Part shown: positions 30,723 through 37,387 of the stretch, piece by piece
Numbering within the stretch: position 1 is the first letter of the stretch
How the letters are laid out: each line of letters starts with the position of its first letter
Source: Agrococcus jejuensis
Lineage (GTDB): Bacteria; Actinomycetota; Actinomycetes; Actinomycetales; Microbacteriaceae
Assembly (NCBI RefSeq): GCF_900099705.1
Contig: NZ_LT629695.1
Coordinates: forward strand, 2,418,001-2,482,000
Length of the DNA: 64,000 nucleotides
Direction of reading: 5' to 3'
Notes under the pieces: generated by a model
Seen by the model: only the letters and a program-made list of their open reading frames with translations
Told to the model about the DNA's origin: nothing
Databases searched by the model: none
Made by a program: the position numbers and the translations under genes

Positions 30723-32669
30723 TCAGCGGAGCTGCGAGCGGATCGCCTCCACGACGCCCTGGTCGGCCAGGGTCGTCGTGTCGCCGAGGTCGCGGCCCTC
30801 TGCCAGGTCGCGCAGCAGACGGCGCATGATCTTGCCGGAGCGCGTCTTCGGCAGGTCGGGCACGATGAACACCTGCCGGGGCCTCGCGATCTTGCCGATG
30901 TCGGTGCCGACGTGCTCGCGCAGCGTCGCCTCCGACTCCTCGACGCTCTGCGCATCCGCGAACCGCGCCTTGAGGATGACGAAGGCCACGACCGCCTGCC
31001 CGGTCGTCTCGTCGGATGCGCCGACGACGGCCGCCTCGGCCGTCGACTCGTGCGCCACGAGCGACGACTCGATCTCGGCCGTCGACAGGCGGTGGCCGGA
31101 CACGTTCATGACGTCGTCGACGCGGCCGAGCAGCCAGATGTCGCCGTCGTCGTCCTTGCGCGCGCCATCGCCCGCGAAGTAGCGGTCGCCGAACTTCTCC
31201 CAGTACGTCTCGCGGTACCGGTCGTCGTCGCCCCAGATCGTGCGCAGCATCGACGGCCACGGCTCGGTGACGACGAGCAGGCCGCCCGAGCCGTCGGTGA
31301 CGGGCGTGCCGGCGTCGTCGACGACGTCGATCGCGATGCCGGGCAGCGGCACCTGCGCGCTGCCGGGCTTCAGCGCGGTGACGCCGGGCAGGGGAGCGAT
31401 CATCATCGCGCCCGTCTCGGTCTGCCACCACGTGTCGACGATCGGCGTGAGGTTCGAGCCCACGACCTCGCGGTACCACATCCACGCCTCGGGGTTGATG
31501 GGCTCACCCACCGTGCCGAGCACGCGCAGGCTCGACAGGTCCGACGACTGCACGTGCTGACGGCCGAGCTTCATGAACGTGCGGATGGCCGTCGGCGCCG
31601 TGTAGAAGATCGTGACGCCGTAGCGCTCGATCAGCTCCCACGGGCGCTCGGGGCCGGGGGTGTCCATCGTGCCCTCGTAGAGCACCTGCGTCGCGCCGTT
31701 CGCGAGCGGCCCGTAGACGACGTAGGAGTGGCCCGTGATCCAGCCGACGTCGGCCGTGCACCAGTACACGTCGGTCTCGGGGTGCAGGTCGAACACCGTG
31801 CGGTGCGTGAACGCCGCCTGCGTCAGGTAGCCGCCCGACGTGTGCAGGATGCCCTTCGGCTTCCCCGTCGACCCCGACGTGTAGAGGATGAAGAGGGGGT
31901 GCTCGGCGTCGAAGCCCTGCGCCTCGTGGTCGGCCTCCACCTCGGCCATCGCCTCGTGGTACCAGCGGTCGCGGCCCTCGAACCACTCCACCTCGTTCTC
32001 GCCGCGGCGCACCACGAGCACGCCGGACACGTCGTGGCCGGGCTCGCGCAGCGCGTCGTCGACGACGGGCTTGAGCGGGAAGACCTTGCCCTTGCGCCAC
32101 GTGCCGTCGGCCGTGATCACGAACGTCGCCTTCGCGTCGTCGATGCGCATGCGCAGGTTGGATGCGCTGAAGCCGCCGAACACGACGGAGTGGATGGCGC
32201 CGATGCGCGCGCACGCGAGCATGGCGGCGACGGCCTCGGGCAGCATCGGCAGGTAGATGGCGACGCGATCGCCGTCCCCCACGCCGTGGGCGCGCAGCAC
32301 GTTCGCGAGGCGCTTGACCTCGTCGGTGAGCTCGGCGTACGTGATGGTGCGCTGGTCGCCGGGCTCGCCCTCCCAGTGCAGGGCGACGCGGTCGCCGAGG
32401 CCCGCCTCGACGTGGCGGTCGAGGCAGTTGTAGGCGACGTTCAGCTGCCCGTCGGCGAACCACCGCGCGTGGGGCGGCTGCCAGTCGAGCACCTCCGTGA
32501 AGTCGCGGTGCCAGTGCAGGTCGCGGGCCCGGTCCGCCCAGAAGCCGAGGCGGTCGGCGTCGGCCTCCCGGTAGATCCCCTCGTCGGCGATGGCCTGGGC
32601 GCGGAACGCGTCGCTCGGCGCGAACGTGCGCTGCTCCGCGTCGGCGAGATGCGTGAGGTGGTCGGTCAT
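30723..32669 (-). CDS. acs: Acetyl-CoA synthetase
   Basis: A 648-residue AMP-forming enzyme that activates acetate to acetyl-CoA through acetyl-AMP, the scavenging route at low acetate. Diagnostic segments in order: YNCLDRH, VVFGGFSA, YTSGSTGKPKGI (the P-loop-like A3 motif), WWQTETGAMM, GRVDDVMNVSGHRLST, and PKTRSGKIMRR. The Lys in the last motif is the one usually acetylated to switch the enzyme off. ATG 32669 has GGGAG eight bases upstream. Its promoter region is shared with the 6C RNA and the tad locus on the other strand. Confidence 0.97.
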   Translation of the reverse strand: MTDHLTHLADAEQRTFAPSDAFRAQAIADEGIYREADADRLGFWADRARDLHWHRDFTEVLDWQPPHARWFADGQLNVAYNCLDRHVEAGLGDRVALHWEGEPGDQRTITYAELTDEVKRLANVLRAHGVGDGDRVAIYLPMLPEAVAAMLACARIGAIHSVVFGGFSASNLRMRIDDAKATFVITADGTWRKGKVFPLKPVVDDALREPGHDVSGVLVVRRGENEVEWFEGRDRWYHEAMAEVEADHEAQGFDAEHPLFILYTSGSTGKPKGILHTSGGYLTQAAFTHRTVFDLHPETDVYWCTADVGWITGHSYVVYGPLANGATQVLYEGTMDTPGPERPWELIERYGVTIFYTAPTAIRTFMKLGRQHVQSSDLSSLRVLGTVGEPINPEAWMWYREVVGSNLTPIVDTWWQTETGAMMIAPLPGVTALKPGSAQVPLPGIAIDVVDDAGTPVTDGSGGLLVVTEPWPSMLRTIWGDDDRYRETYWEKFGDRYFAGDGARKDDDGDIWLLGRVDDVMNVSGHRLSTAEIESSLVAHESTAEAAVVGASDETTGQAVVAFVILKARFADAQSVEESEATLREHVGTDIGKIARPRQVFIVPDLPKTRSGKIMRRLLRDLAEGRDLGDTTTLADQGVVEAIRSQLR

Positions 32670-32776
32670 GTCGGGTGCTCCCTTGCATCTGGACGTGACC
32701 TTCCGACCCTATGCGACGCCCGAGACGGCTCGGTTGCGAACGGTTGCGGGCTGTGGGCAGGCACGGGCTCGCGGAG

Positions 32777-32782
32777 TATGCT
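32777..32782 (+). promoter_or_regulatory. -10 box of the 6C RNA
   Basis: TATGCT lies about six bases before the proposed 5' end of the RNA. No good -35 hexamer at ideal spacing is seen. Confidence 0.5.
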
Positions 32783-32787
32783 CCGGA

Positions 32788-32884
32788 ACTGTCGATCCCG
32801 TGTCGACACGGCAGGCCTGCGTCGGATTCCCCCGATCCGTGCGCCTGCGGCGGCGCCCGTTCCCCCCAATGGGCGCCGCCTTCC
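32788..32884 (+). ncRNA. 6C RNA
   Basis: The stretch holds two stem-loops with C-rich loops, the defining mark of the actinobacterial 6C RNA. One is CGGAT-TCCCCCG-ATCCG, and the other is GGCGGCGCCC (32849-32858) pairing with GGGCGCCGCC (32871-32880) around GTTCCCCCCAAT. The second ends in TT and may terminate transcription. As I recall, the M. tuberculosis homologue (B11) also lies beside the tad locus and near acs, so the context agrees. 6C RNAs are regulators that pair with G-rich translation starts. It fills most of the 314-bp gap between acs and tadA. The 5' end is estimated. Confidence 0.75.
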
Positions 32885-32983
32885 ATGTGCGCGCACGCTC
32901 CTGCGGGTTCCACAGGCCGGGCTCCTCCACAGATCGCGTGCGTGGCGCGTGCGGCGCGAGGGATGCGCGGCAGCATCCTCGGC

Positions 32984-33985
32984 ATGGCTGGCATCCCGTT
33001 CGTCGCAGGGCAGGTCGCGTCGGGGCGGGCGCGCTCGGGCGCCGCGCGGCTCGGCACGGGCGGTGCGCCCATGCACGAGTTCGGCGAGCTCGCGGCGCTC
33101 GTCGGCGAGGAGGCCGTGACCGACGTGTTCGTCGCCGCCGGGCGCGCATGGGTCGATCGAGGAGGCGGGGCGACGCCGACGGCGCTCGTGCTCGACGAGG
33201 CGCGCGTGCGCGCGCTCGCGGTCGAGCTCGTCGCCGCCGGCGGACGACATGTCGACGAGGCGTCGCCGTGCGTCGACGTGCGGCTGCACGACGGCATCCG
33301 CGTGCACGTGGCGCTGCCGCCCGTCGCCGTCGACGGCACGCAGCTGTCGATCCGCCTGCCGCGGGCCGAGCGGCTCGACCTCGACGCGCTCGAGGCATCC
33401 GGCGCCTTCGCGCTCGTGCCGCGCGACCGCGTCGACGCGCTCGTCGATCGGCGGGCGAACGTGCTCGTGACGGGCGCGGGCGGCTCGGGCAAGACGACGC
33501 TGCTCGCGGCGATGCTGTCCGCTGCGGCGCCCGGCGAGCGCATCGTGACGATCGAGGACGTCGCGGAGCTGCGCATCCGCCACGACCACGTGGTGGCGCT
33601 GCAGACGCGGCAGGCGAACCTCGAGGGTGCCGGCGAGGTCGACCTCGCGCGGCTCGTGCGCGAGGCGCTGCGCATGCGGCCCGATCGGCTCGTGCTCGGC
33701 GAGTGCCGCGGCGCCGAGATCCGCGAGCTGCTCGCGGCGCTCAACACGGGCCACGACGGGGGAGCGGGCACGCTGCACGCCAACGCGCTCGCCGACGTGC
33801 CCGCACGGCTCGAGGCGCTCGGTGCGCTCGCCAGCCTGTCGCCCGCCGCGCTCGCCCGGCAGGCGGTGAGCGCGTTCGACGCCGTGCTGCACGTCGAGCG
33901 CACGCCGCACGGCCGACGCATCGCGGCCCTCGGCGCGCTCGCGATCCAGGGCGACCGGCTGGAGGTCGTGGATGCGCAGCGCTGA
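32984..33985 (+). CDS. TadA/CpaF-type secretion ATPase
   Basis: A 333-residue cytoplasmic motor ATPase for Flp/Tad pilus assembly (Rv3659c-like). After an N-terminal domain it has Walker A TGAGGSGKTT near residue 165 and the Asp-box ERIVTIEDVAELRI. The family's conserved arginine/His segment follows: VREALRMRPDRLVLGECRGAE, then NTGHDGGAGTLHAN. The start is uncertain: ATG 32984 and ATG 32963 are in frame, and neither has a good ribosome site. No ssd/TadZ gene precedes it, unlike in Mycobacterium. The stop overlaps the next gene by 14 bases. Confidence 0.9.
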   Translation: MAGIPFVAGQVASGRARSGAARLGTGGAPMHEFGELAALVGEEAVTDVFVAAGRAWVDRGGGATPTALVLDEARVRALAVELVAAGGRHVDEASPCVDVRLHDGIRVHVALPPVAVDGTQLSIRLPRAERLDLDALEASGAFALVPRDRVDALVDRRANVLVTGAGGSGKTTLLAAMLSAAAPGERIVTIEDVAELRIRHDHVVALQTRQANLEGAGEVDLARLVREALRMRPDRLVLGECRGAEIRELLAALNTGHDGGAGTLHANALADVPARLEALGALASLSPAALARQAVSAFDAVLHVERTPHGRRIAALGALAIQGDRLEVVDAQR

Positions 33986-34808
33986 CCTCGAGGCGGTCGC
34001 GACGCACGTGCAGCGCGTCGCGGCGGTGACGGCGGGCGGCGTGCCGCTGCATGCGGCGTGGGGCTACGTGGGCGTCGACCGCGCGACGCGCGAGCCCGCG
34101 CACGCCGAGGCGTGGCGGCTGTGCGACGCGGCGCTCGACGTCGCGGCCGAGTCGGGTGCGCCGGTCGCGGGCGTGCTCGCGAGGCTCGCCGGCACGCTGC
34201 GCGACCGGGCCGCGAGCCTGCGCGCCGTCGACGTCGCGCTCGCTGCGCCCCGCTCCACGGCGAAGGTCGTCGCGGCGCTGCCGCTCGTGGGCATCGGCTT
34301 CGGCATGCTGCTCGGGATGGATCCCGTCGGCGCGCTGCTCGGCTCGCCCATCGGGCTCGCGGCGCTCGCGGCCGGGCTCGCGCTCGGCGGCGCCGCGTGG
34401 GTGTGGACGCGGCGCATCGTCCGCGCCGCGTCCGCAGGCTCTCCGACGGCGGGGCTCGAGCTCGAGCTCGTCGCCGTCGCGCTCGCGGGCGGCGTCGGGG
34501 TGGATCGGGCGCGGGCGATCGTGGCGTCGGCGCTCGGCACGCACGCGGTCGTCGGCGTCGACGGGGAGGCGATCGACGAGACGCTGCGCATCGCGCAGGC
34601 CGCGGGCGTGCCCGCCGTCGGCCTGCTGCAGGCGGAGGCCGACGCGGCGCGCGTACGCGAGCGGCTCGCGGGGCAGGAGCGGGCCGAGCGCGCATCCGTG
34701 CGCCTCGTCGTGCCACTGGGCGTGTGCGTGCTGCCCGCGTTCGGGCTGCTCGCGATCGTGCCGCTCGTGCTCACGATGCTCGCGCAGGCGATCGTGCCGA
34801 TCGCGTGA
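33972..34808 (+). CDS. TadB-TadC-like fused pilus assembly membrane protein
   Basis: A 278-residue membrane platform protein for Tad pilus assembly. It appears to join two type II secretion F (GspF) modules that are separate genes in many tad loci. The first ends with PRSTAKVVAALPLVGIGFG...DPVGALLGSPIG and a membrane pair at about 96-150. The second starts near 160 (GLELELVAVALAGGVGV) and ends with AERASVRLVVPLGVCVLPAFG and a membrane segment. ATG 33972 has GGAGG six bases upstream and overlaps tadA, so translation is coupled. The next pilus genes on this strand start only after a 1.6-kb inverted insert. Confidence 0.85.
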   Translation: MRSADLEAVATHVQRVAAVTAGGVPLHAAWGYVGVDRATREPAHAEAWRLCDAALDVAAESGAPVAGVLARLAGTLRDRAASLRAVDVALAAPRSTAKVVAALPLVGIGFGMLLGMDPVGALLGSPIGLAALAAGLALGGAAWVWTRRIVRAASAGSPTAGLELELVAVALAGGVGVDRARAIVASALGTHAVVGVDGEAIDETLRIAQAAGVPAVGLLQAEADAARVRERLAGQERAERASVRLVVPLGVCVLPAFGLLAIVPLVLTMLAQAIVPIA

Positions 34809-34817
34809 GCCGCGGCG

Positions 34818-35630
34818 TCAGCGCTGCGGGTCGGAGTAGGGGCCCGCCTCGGGGTGCGTGGGCTGGTACCCGGTCTGCTGCCATGCGTCCTGGCTCCAGG
34901 GCTGCTGGGGCCACGTCTGCTGCGGCGACTGCTCCGGCCATGCCTGCGCCGGCCACTGCTGCTGCGGCTGCTGGGGCCACGCCTGCGCGGGCCACTGCTG
35001 CGCCGGCCACTGCTGGCCCGGCCACTGCTGCGCCGCCTGCCACTGCTGCGGTGCAGGACCGGCAGCGCCCGCCTGCGCCCACGCCCGCGTGAGGTGCCAC
35101 GTCGCGGCGTCGATCGTCGGGGGCAGCACGGGCGTCGCCGACTGCTCGTAGCGCGCGCTGCGCAGCGACGACGGCAGGAATCCGGGCACGAGCGAGGCGA
35201 GGCCCGCGAAGGTCACGACGTAGCTGGCTGCCCAGCTGCCGCAGATGAAGGCGAACGCGAGCCCGCCGTGCATGCCCGCATCCTGCAGCCGGCGCCAGGT
35301 GAGCGCGATGCTCGGCACGAGGAACGCCAGGCTCAGCAGGCTGCCGAGCGCGAGGAGGCCGAAGCCGGGCAGCAGCGGGTCGAGCGCCGGGTCCGTCGAC
35401 GACGTCGAGTACGGGTTCTCGATGGCCTGACGCATGAGGTCGACGTACCCGACGACCGCGACCACGAGCCCGGGACCGAGGAGCACCATCGTCGCGGCGA
35501 AGAGCGTCAGCTGACCCCACCAGAACTCGCTGCGGCTCGCGCGGCCCCGGAACGTGGCGTACTTGCGCAGGAATCGCACCATGCCCGCGGGGCCGATGCC
35601 GTAGTGCGGCTGGTCCAGGGGCACGTCCAT
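34818..35630 (-). CDS. DUF805 membrane protein with Trp-Gln-Pro repeat tail
   Basis: A 270-residue protein whose first ~175 residues are a DUF805 domain (RKYATFRGRASRSEFWW, about four membrane helices, WRRLQDAGMHG). The last ~75 residues are a low-complexity tail with about eight QQWPA/QAWPQQ-like repeats, probably cytoplasmic and disordered. The function of DUF805 is unknown. It lies opposite to and inside the tad locus, beside a paralogue. ATG 35630 matches the paralogue's start. The stop is nine bases from the tadBC stop. Confidence 0.8.
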   Translation of the reverse strand: MDVPLDQPHYGIGPAGMVRFLRKYATFRGRASRSEFWWGQLTLFAATMVLLGPGLVVAVVGYVDLMRQAIENPYSTSSTDPALDPLLPGFGLLALGSLLSLAFLVPSIALTWRRLQDAGMHGGLAFAFICGSWAASYVVTFAGLASLVPGFLPSSLRSARYEQSATPVLPPTIDAATWHLTRAWAQAGAAGPAPQQWQAAQQWPGQQWPAQQWPAQAWPQQPQQQWPAQAWPEQSPQQTWPQQPWSQDAWQQTGYQPTHPEAGPYSDPQR

Positions 35631-35681
35631 GCCCCCAGTCAACCAAGCGACGCCGCGTCGCGTGCGCGCGACCCGCCAGGG

Positions 35682-36260
35682 CTACCGCATGCGCGTCGCG
35701 GCCGCCATCGCCCGCTCGGCCTCCCACGCCTGCGCAGGCACGCCGGGTGGCAGCACGGGCGTGGTGGAGCGCTCGTAGCGCGCGCCGCGCGCCGACGAGT
35801 CGAGGAAGCCCAGCACGTACTGCGCGAGCCCCGTGATGAGCAGCACGCCCGCGAGCATGTTGCCGCCGAGCAGGAAGGCGAGCGCGACGCCGCCCGGCAT
35901 CCCCGCATCCTGGGCACGGCGCCACGCGAGCGCGAGCCACGGCAGCAGCAGCCCGAGCCAGAGGACCGCACCGGCGAGCAGGAGCCCGAAGCCCCACAGC
36001 GCGTCGGCGAACGCCGCGAACGGGGCAGCGGGCGTCGTCGACGGGTCGGCCGTGGAGACCTCCATGCGGCTGAGGAAGACGGCGGGGAAGGCGATGACGC
36101 CGGGCAGGAAGAGCACGAGCGAGGCGATGGCGAGCGTCAGCTGCCCCCACCAGAACTCGCTGCGGCTCGCACGGCCGCGGAACGTCGCGTACTTGCGCAG
36201 GAATCGCAGCATGCCGGCCGGGCCGATGCCGTAGTGCGGCTGGTCGAGGGGCACGCGCAT
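35682..36260 (-). CDS. DUF805 membrane protein, paralogue of its neighbour
   Basis: A 192-residue DUF805 membrane protein with about four helices. Its first ~40 residues are nearly identical to those of the neighbour (LDQPHYGIGPAGM and the RGRASRSEFWWGQLTL block), and both share TPVLPP near the end. It lacks the Trp/Gln/Pro tail and stops at AAATRMR. DNA identity is high over about 130 bp at each gene's 5' end, indicating a tandem duplication or gene conversion. GGAGG lies one base before ATG 36260, tighter than ideal. Both genes point away from the pilin genes, so they are transcribed from the promoter region of flp. Confidence 0.8.
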   Translation of the reverse strand: MRVPLDQPHYGIGPAGMLRFLRKYATFRGRASRSEFWWGQLTLAIASLVLFLPGVIAFPAVFLSRMEVSTADPSTTPAAPFAAFADALWGFGLLLAGAVLWLGLLLPWLALAWRRAQDAGMPGGVALAFLLGGNMLAGVLLITGLAQYVLGFLDSSARGARYERSTTPVLPPGVPAQAWEAERAMAAATRMR

Positions 36261-36423
36261 GCCTCCAGTGAAGCAGCGCGCGGCTGCGCGGATGCGCCGT
36301 GGATGCGGCTCCACAGGGCTCGGGCATCCACATCCGGCACACGACCCCGGGCAAGCGTCGGCTCGCGAGGCGACCCTGGTCGCCCGCGCGTCGAGGGCGC
36401 GCAGCGAGAAGAGAGGAGTGGAC

Positions 36424-36600
36424 ATGGACAGGCTCACGAGGCTCGTCGACGACGAGACGGGTGCCGCGACCGCGGAGTACGTCATCGCGACGATGGCGGC
36501 CGTCGGATTCGCTGGGCTGCTGGTGGTGATCCTGCGCAGCGAGGAGGTGCGCGGCATCCTCACCGACATGGTGCAGCGCGCGCTGACCGTGCAGCAGTGA
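36424..36600 (+). CDS. Flp-type pilin (DUF4244-like)
   Basis: A 58-residue prepilin. A short charged leader (MDRLTRLVDDETG) is followed by AATAEYVIATMAAVGFAGLLVVIL, so the prepilin peptidase should cut after Gly13. It leaves the mature protein with the conserved Glu five residues in (AATAE) and a single hydrophobic helix. It matches the DUF4244/Rv3656c group of actinobacterial Flp pilins. AGGAG five bases before ATG 36424 is a strong site, fitting a highly made structural subunit. The stop overlaps the next start (TGATG). No prepilin peptidase gene is in the window. Confidence 0.88.
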   Translation: MDRLTRLVDDETGAATAEYVIATMAAVGFAGLLVVILRSEEVRGILTDMVQRALTVQQ

Positions 36601-36920
36601 TGCGGCGCGCGGGCGGCGTGCGCGACGAGCGCGGTGCCGTGACGGCCGAGCTCGCCGCGGCGCTGCCCGCCGTCGTCGTGATCGCGGCGCTCGCGATCGG
36701 CGGCGTCGGGGCTGCGGCGCGGCAGGTGGCGCTGCAGGACGCGGTCGGCGACGCCGCGCGTGCCGCGGCCCGCGGCGACGCGCCCGAGCCGTACGCGGGC
36801 GACGCCGCGATCGAGGTGGCGGCGACCGGCGAGCTCGTGTGCGTCACGCTGCGGGCGACGGCCCTCGGCGGCGTCCTGCCGCTCGCGGCGTCGAGCTGCG
36901 CGGATGCGGGCGGGCGATGA
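36600..36920 (+). CDS. TadE-like minor pilin (Rv3655c type)
   Basis: A 106-residue protein with a pilin-like N-terminus: a charged leader RDERGAVTAELAAALPAVVVI, with the cleavage motif G-AVTAE, then one hydrophobic helix. A small Ala-rich periplasmic or surface domain with two cysteines (ELVCVT and SSCAD) follows, possibly disulfide-bonded. This matches TadE-like proteins encoded after Flp pilin in actinobacteria. It is coupled to the pilin (TGATG) and to the next gene (ATGA). Confidence 0.85.
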   Translation: MRRAGGVRDERGAVTAELAAALPAVVVIAALAIGGVGAAARQVALQDAVGDAARAAARGDAPEPYAGDAAIEVAATGELVCVTLRATALGGVLPLAASSCADAGGR

Positions 36921-37279
36921 TCGCCGCACGGCTCGCCTCCGAACGGGGTGCGGGTGCGGTGCTGGCGCTCGCGATCGTCGCGGCCGCCGTCGTCGCGGCG
37001 GGCGTGACGCTCGGGGCATGCGGGCTCGTGGTCGCGTCGGCCCGGGTCGACGCCGCAGCCGACGCGGCGGCGCTCTCGGCGGCCGATGCGGCGGCCGGCT
37101 GGGCGTCCGACGACCCGTGCACGCGCGCTGGCATGGTCGCGGCGGCGAACGGCGCGACGGTCGTCGCGTGCTCGCTCGAGGGCCTCACGGCGACGATCGT
37201 CGCGGCCGACGCGGGCGGGCTGCCCGTGCGGGCGACGGCCGTCGCGGGGCCGCCGGACGAGGAGCGCGACGATGGATGA
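36917..37279 (+). CDS. TadE/TadG-like pilus assembly protein (Rv3654c type)
   Basis: A 120-residue protein with an N-terminal leader SERGAGAVLALAIVAAAVVAAG containing one membrane helix. The typical VASARVDAAADAAALSAADAA stretch of TadG/Rv3654c proteins follows, then a small domain with two cysteines. It is the last gene of the coupled trio flp-tadE-tadG-like. The three proteins probably form the pilus fibre and its minor parts. Its ATG overlaps the preceding stop. It ends 108 bp before topA. Confidence 0.85.
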   Translation: MIAARLASERGAGAVLALAIVAAAVVAAGVTLGACGLVVASARVDAAADAAALSAADAAAGWASDDPCTRAGMVAAANGATVVACSLEGLTATIVAADAGGLPVRATAVAGPPDEERDDG

Positions 37280-37351
37280 GGTGCGCACCGCGTCCGCACG
37301 CCTGCGGCGAACGCCGCCCGTCCTGTGCGCGGAGCCGTCGTACGGCGCATG

Positions 37352-37357
37352 TATGGT
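37352..37357 (+). promoter_or_regulatory. -10 box of topA
   Basis: TATGGT lies 30 bases before the TTG start, giving a leader of about 24 nt that includes GGAAGGAC. Confidence 0.45.
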
Positions 37358-37387
37358 GAGGGCGCGTCAGCGGGAAGGACAAGAGCG

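Noticed and set aside
34870..35060. Repeated sequence that could suggest a CRISPR-like array
   Set aside because: The repeats are irregular and encode QWPA units in the frame of the DUF805 protein. There are no spacers and no cas genes.
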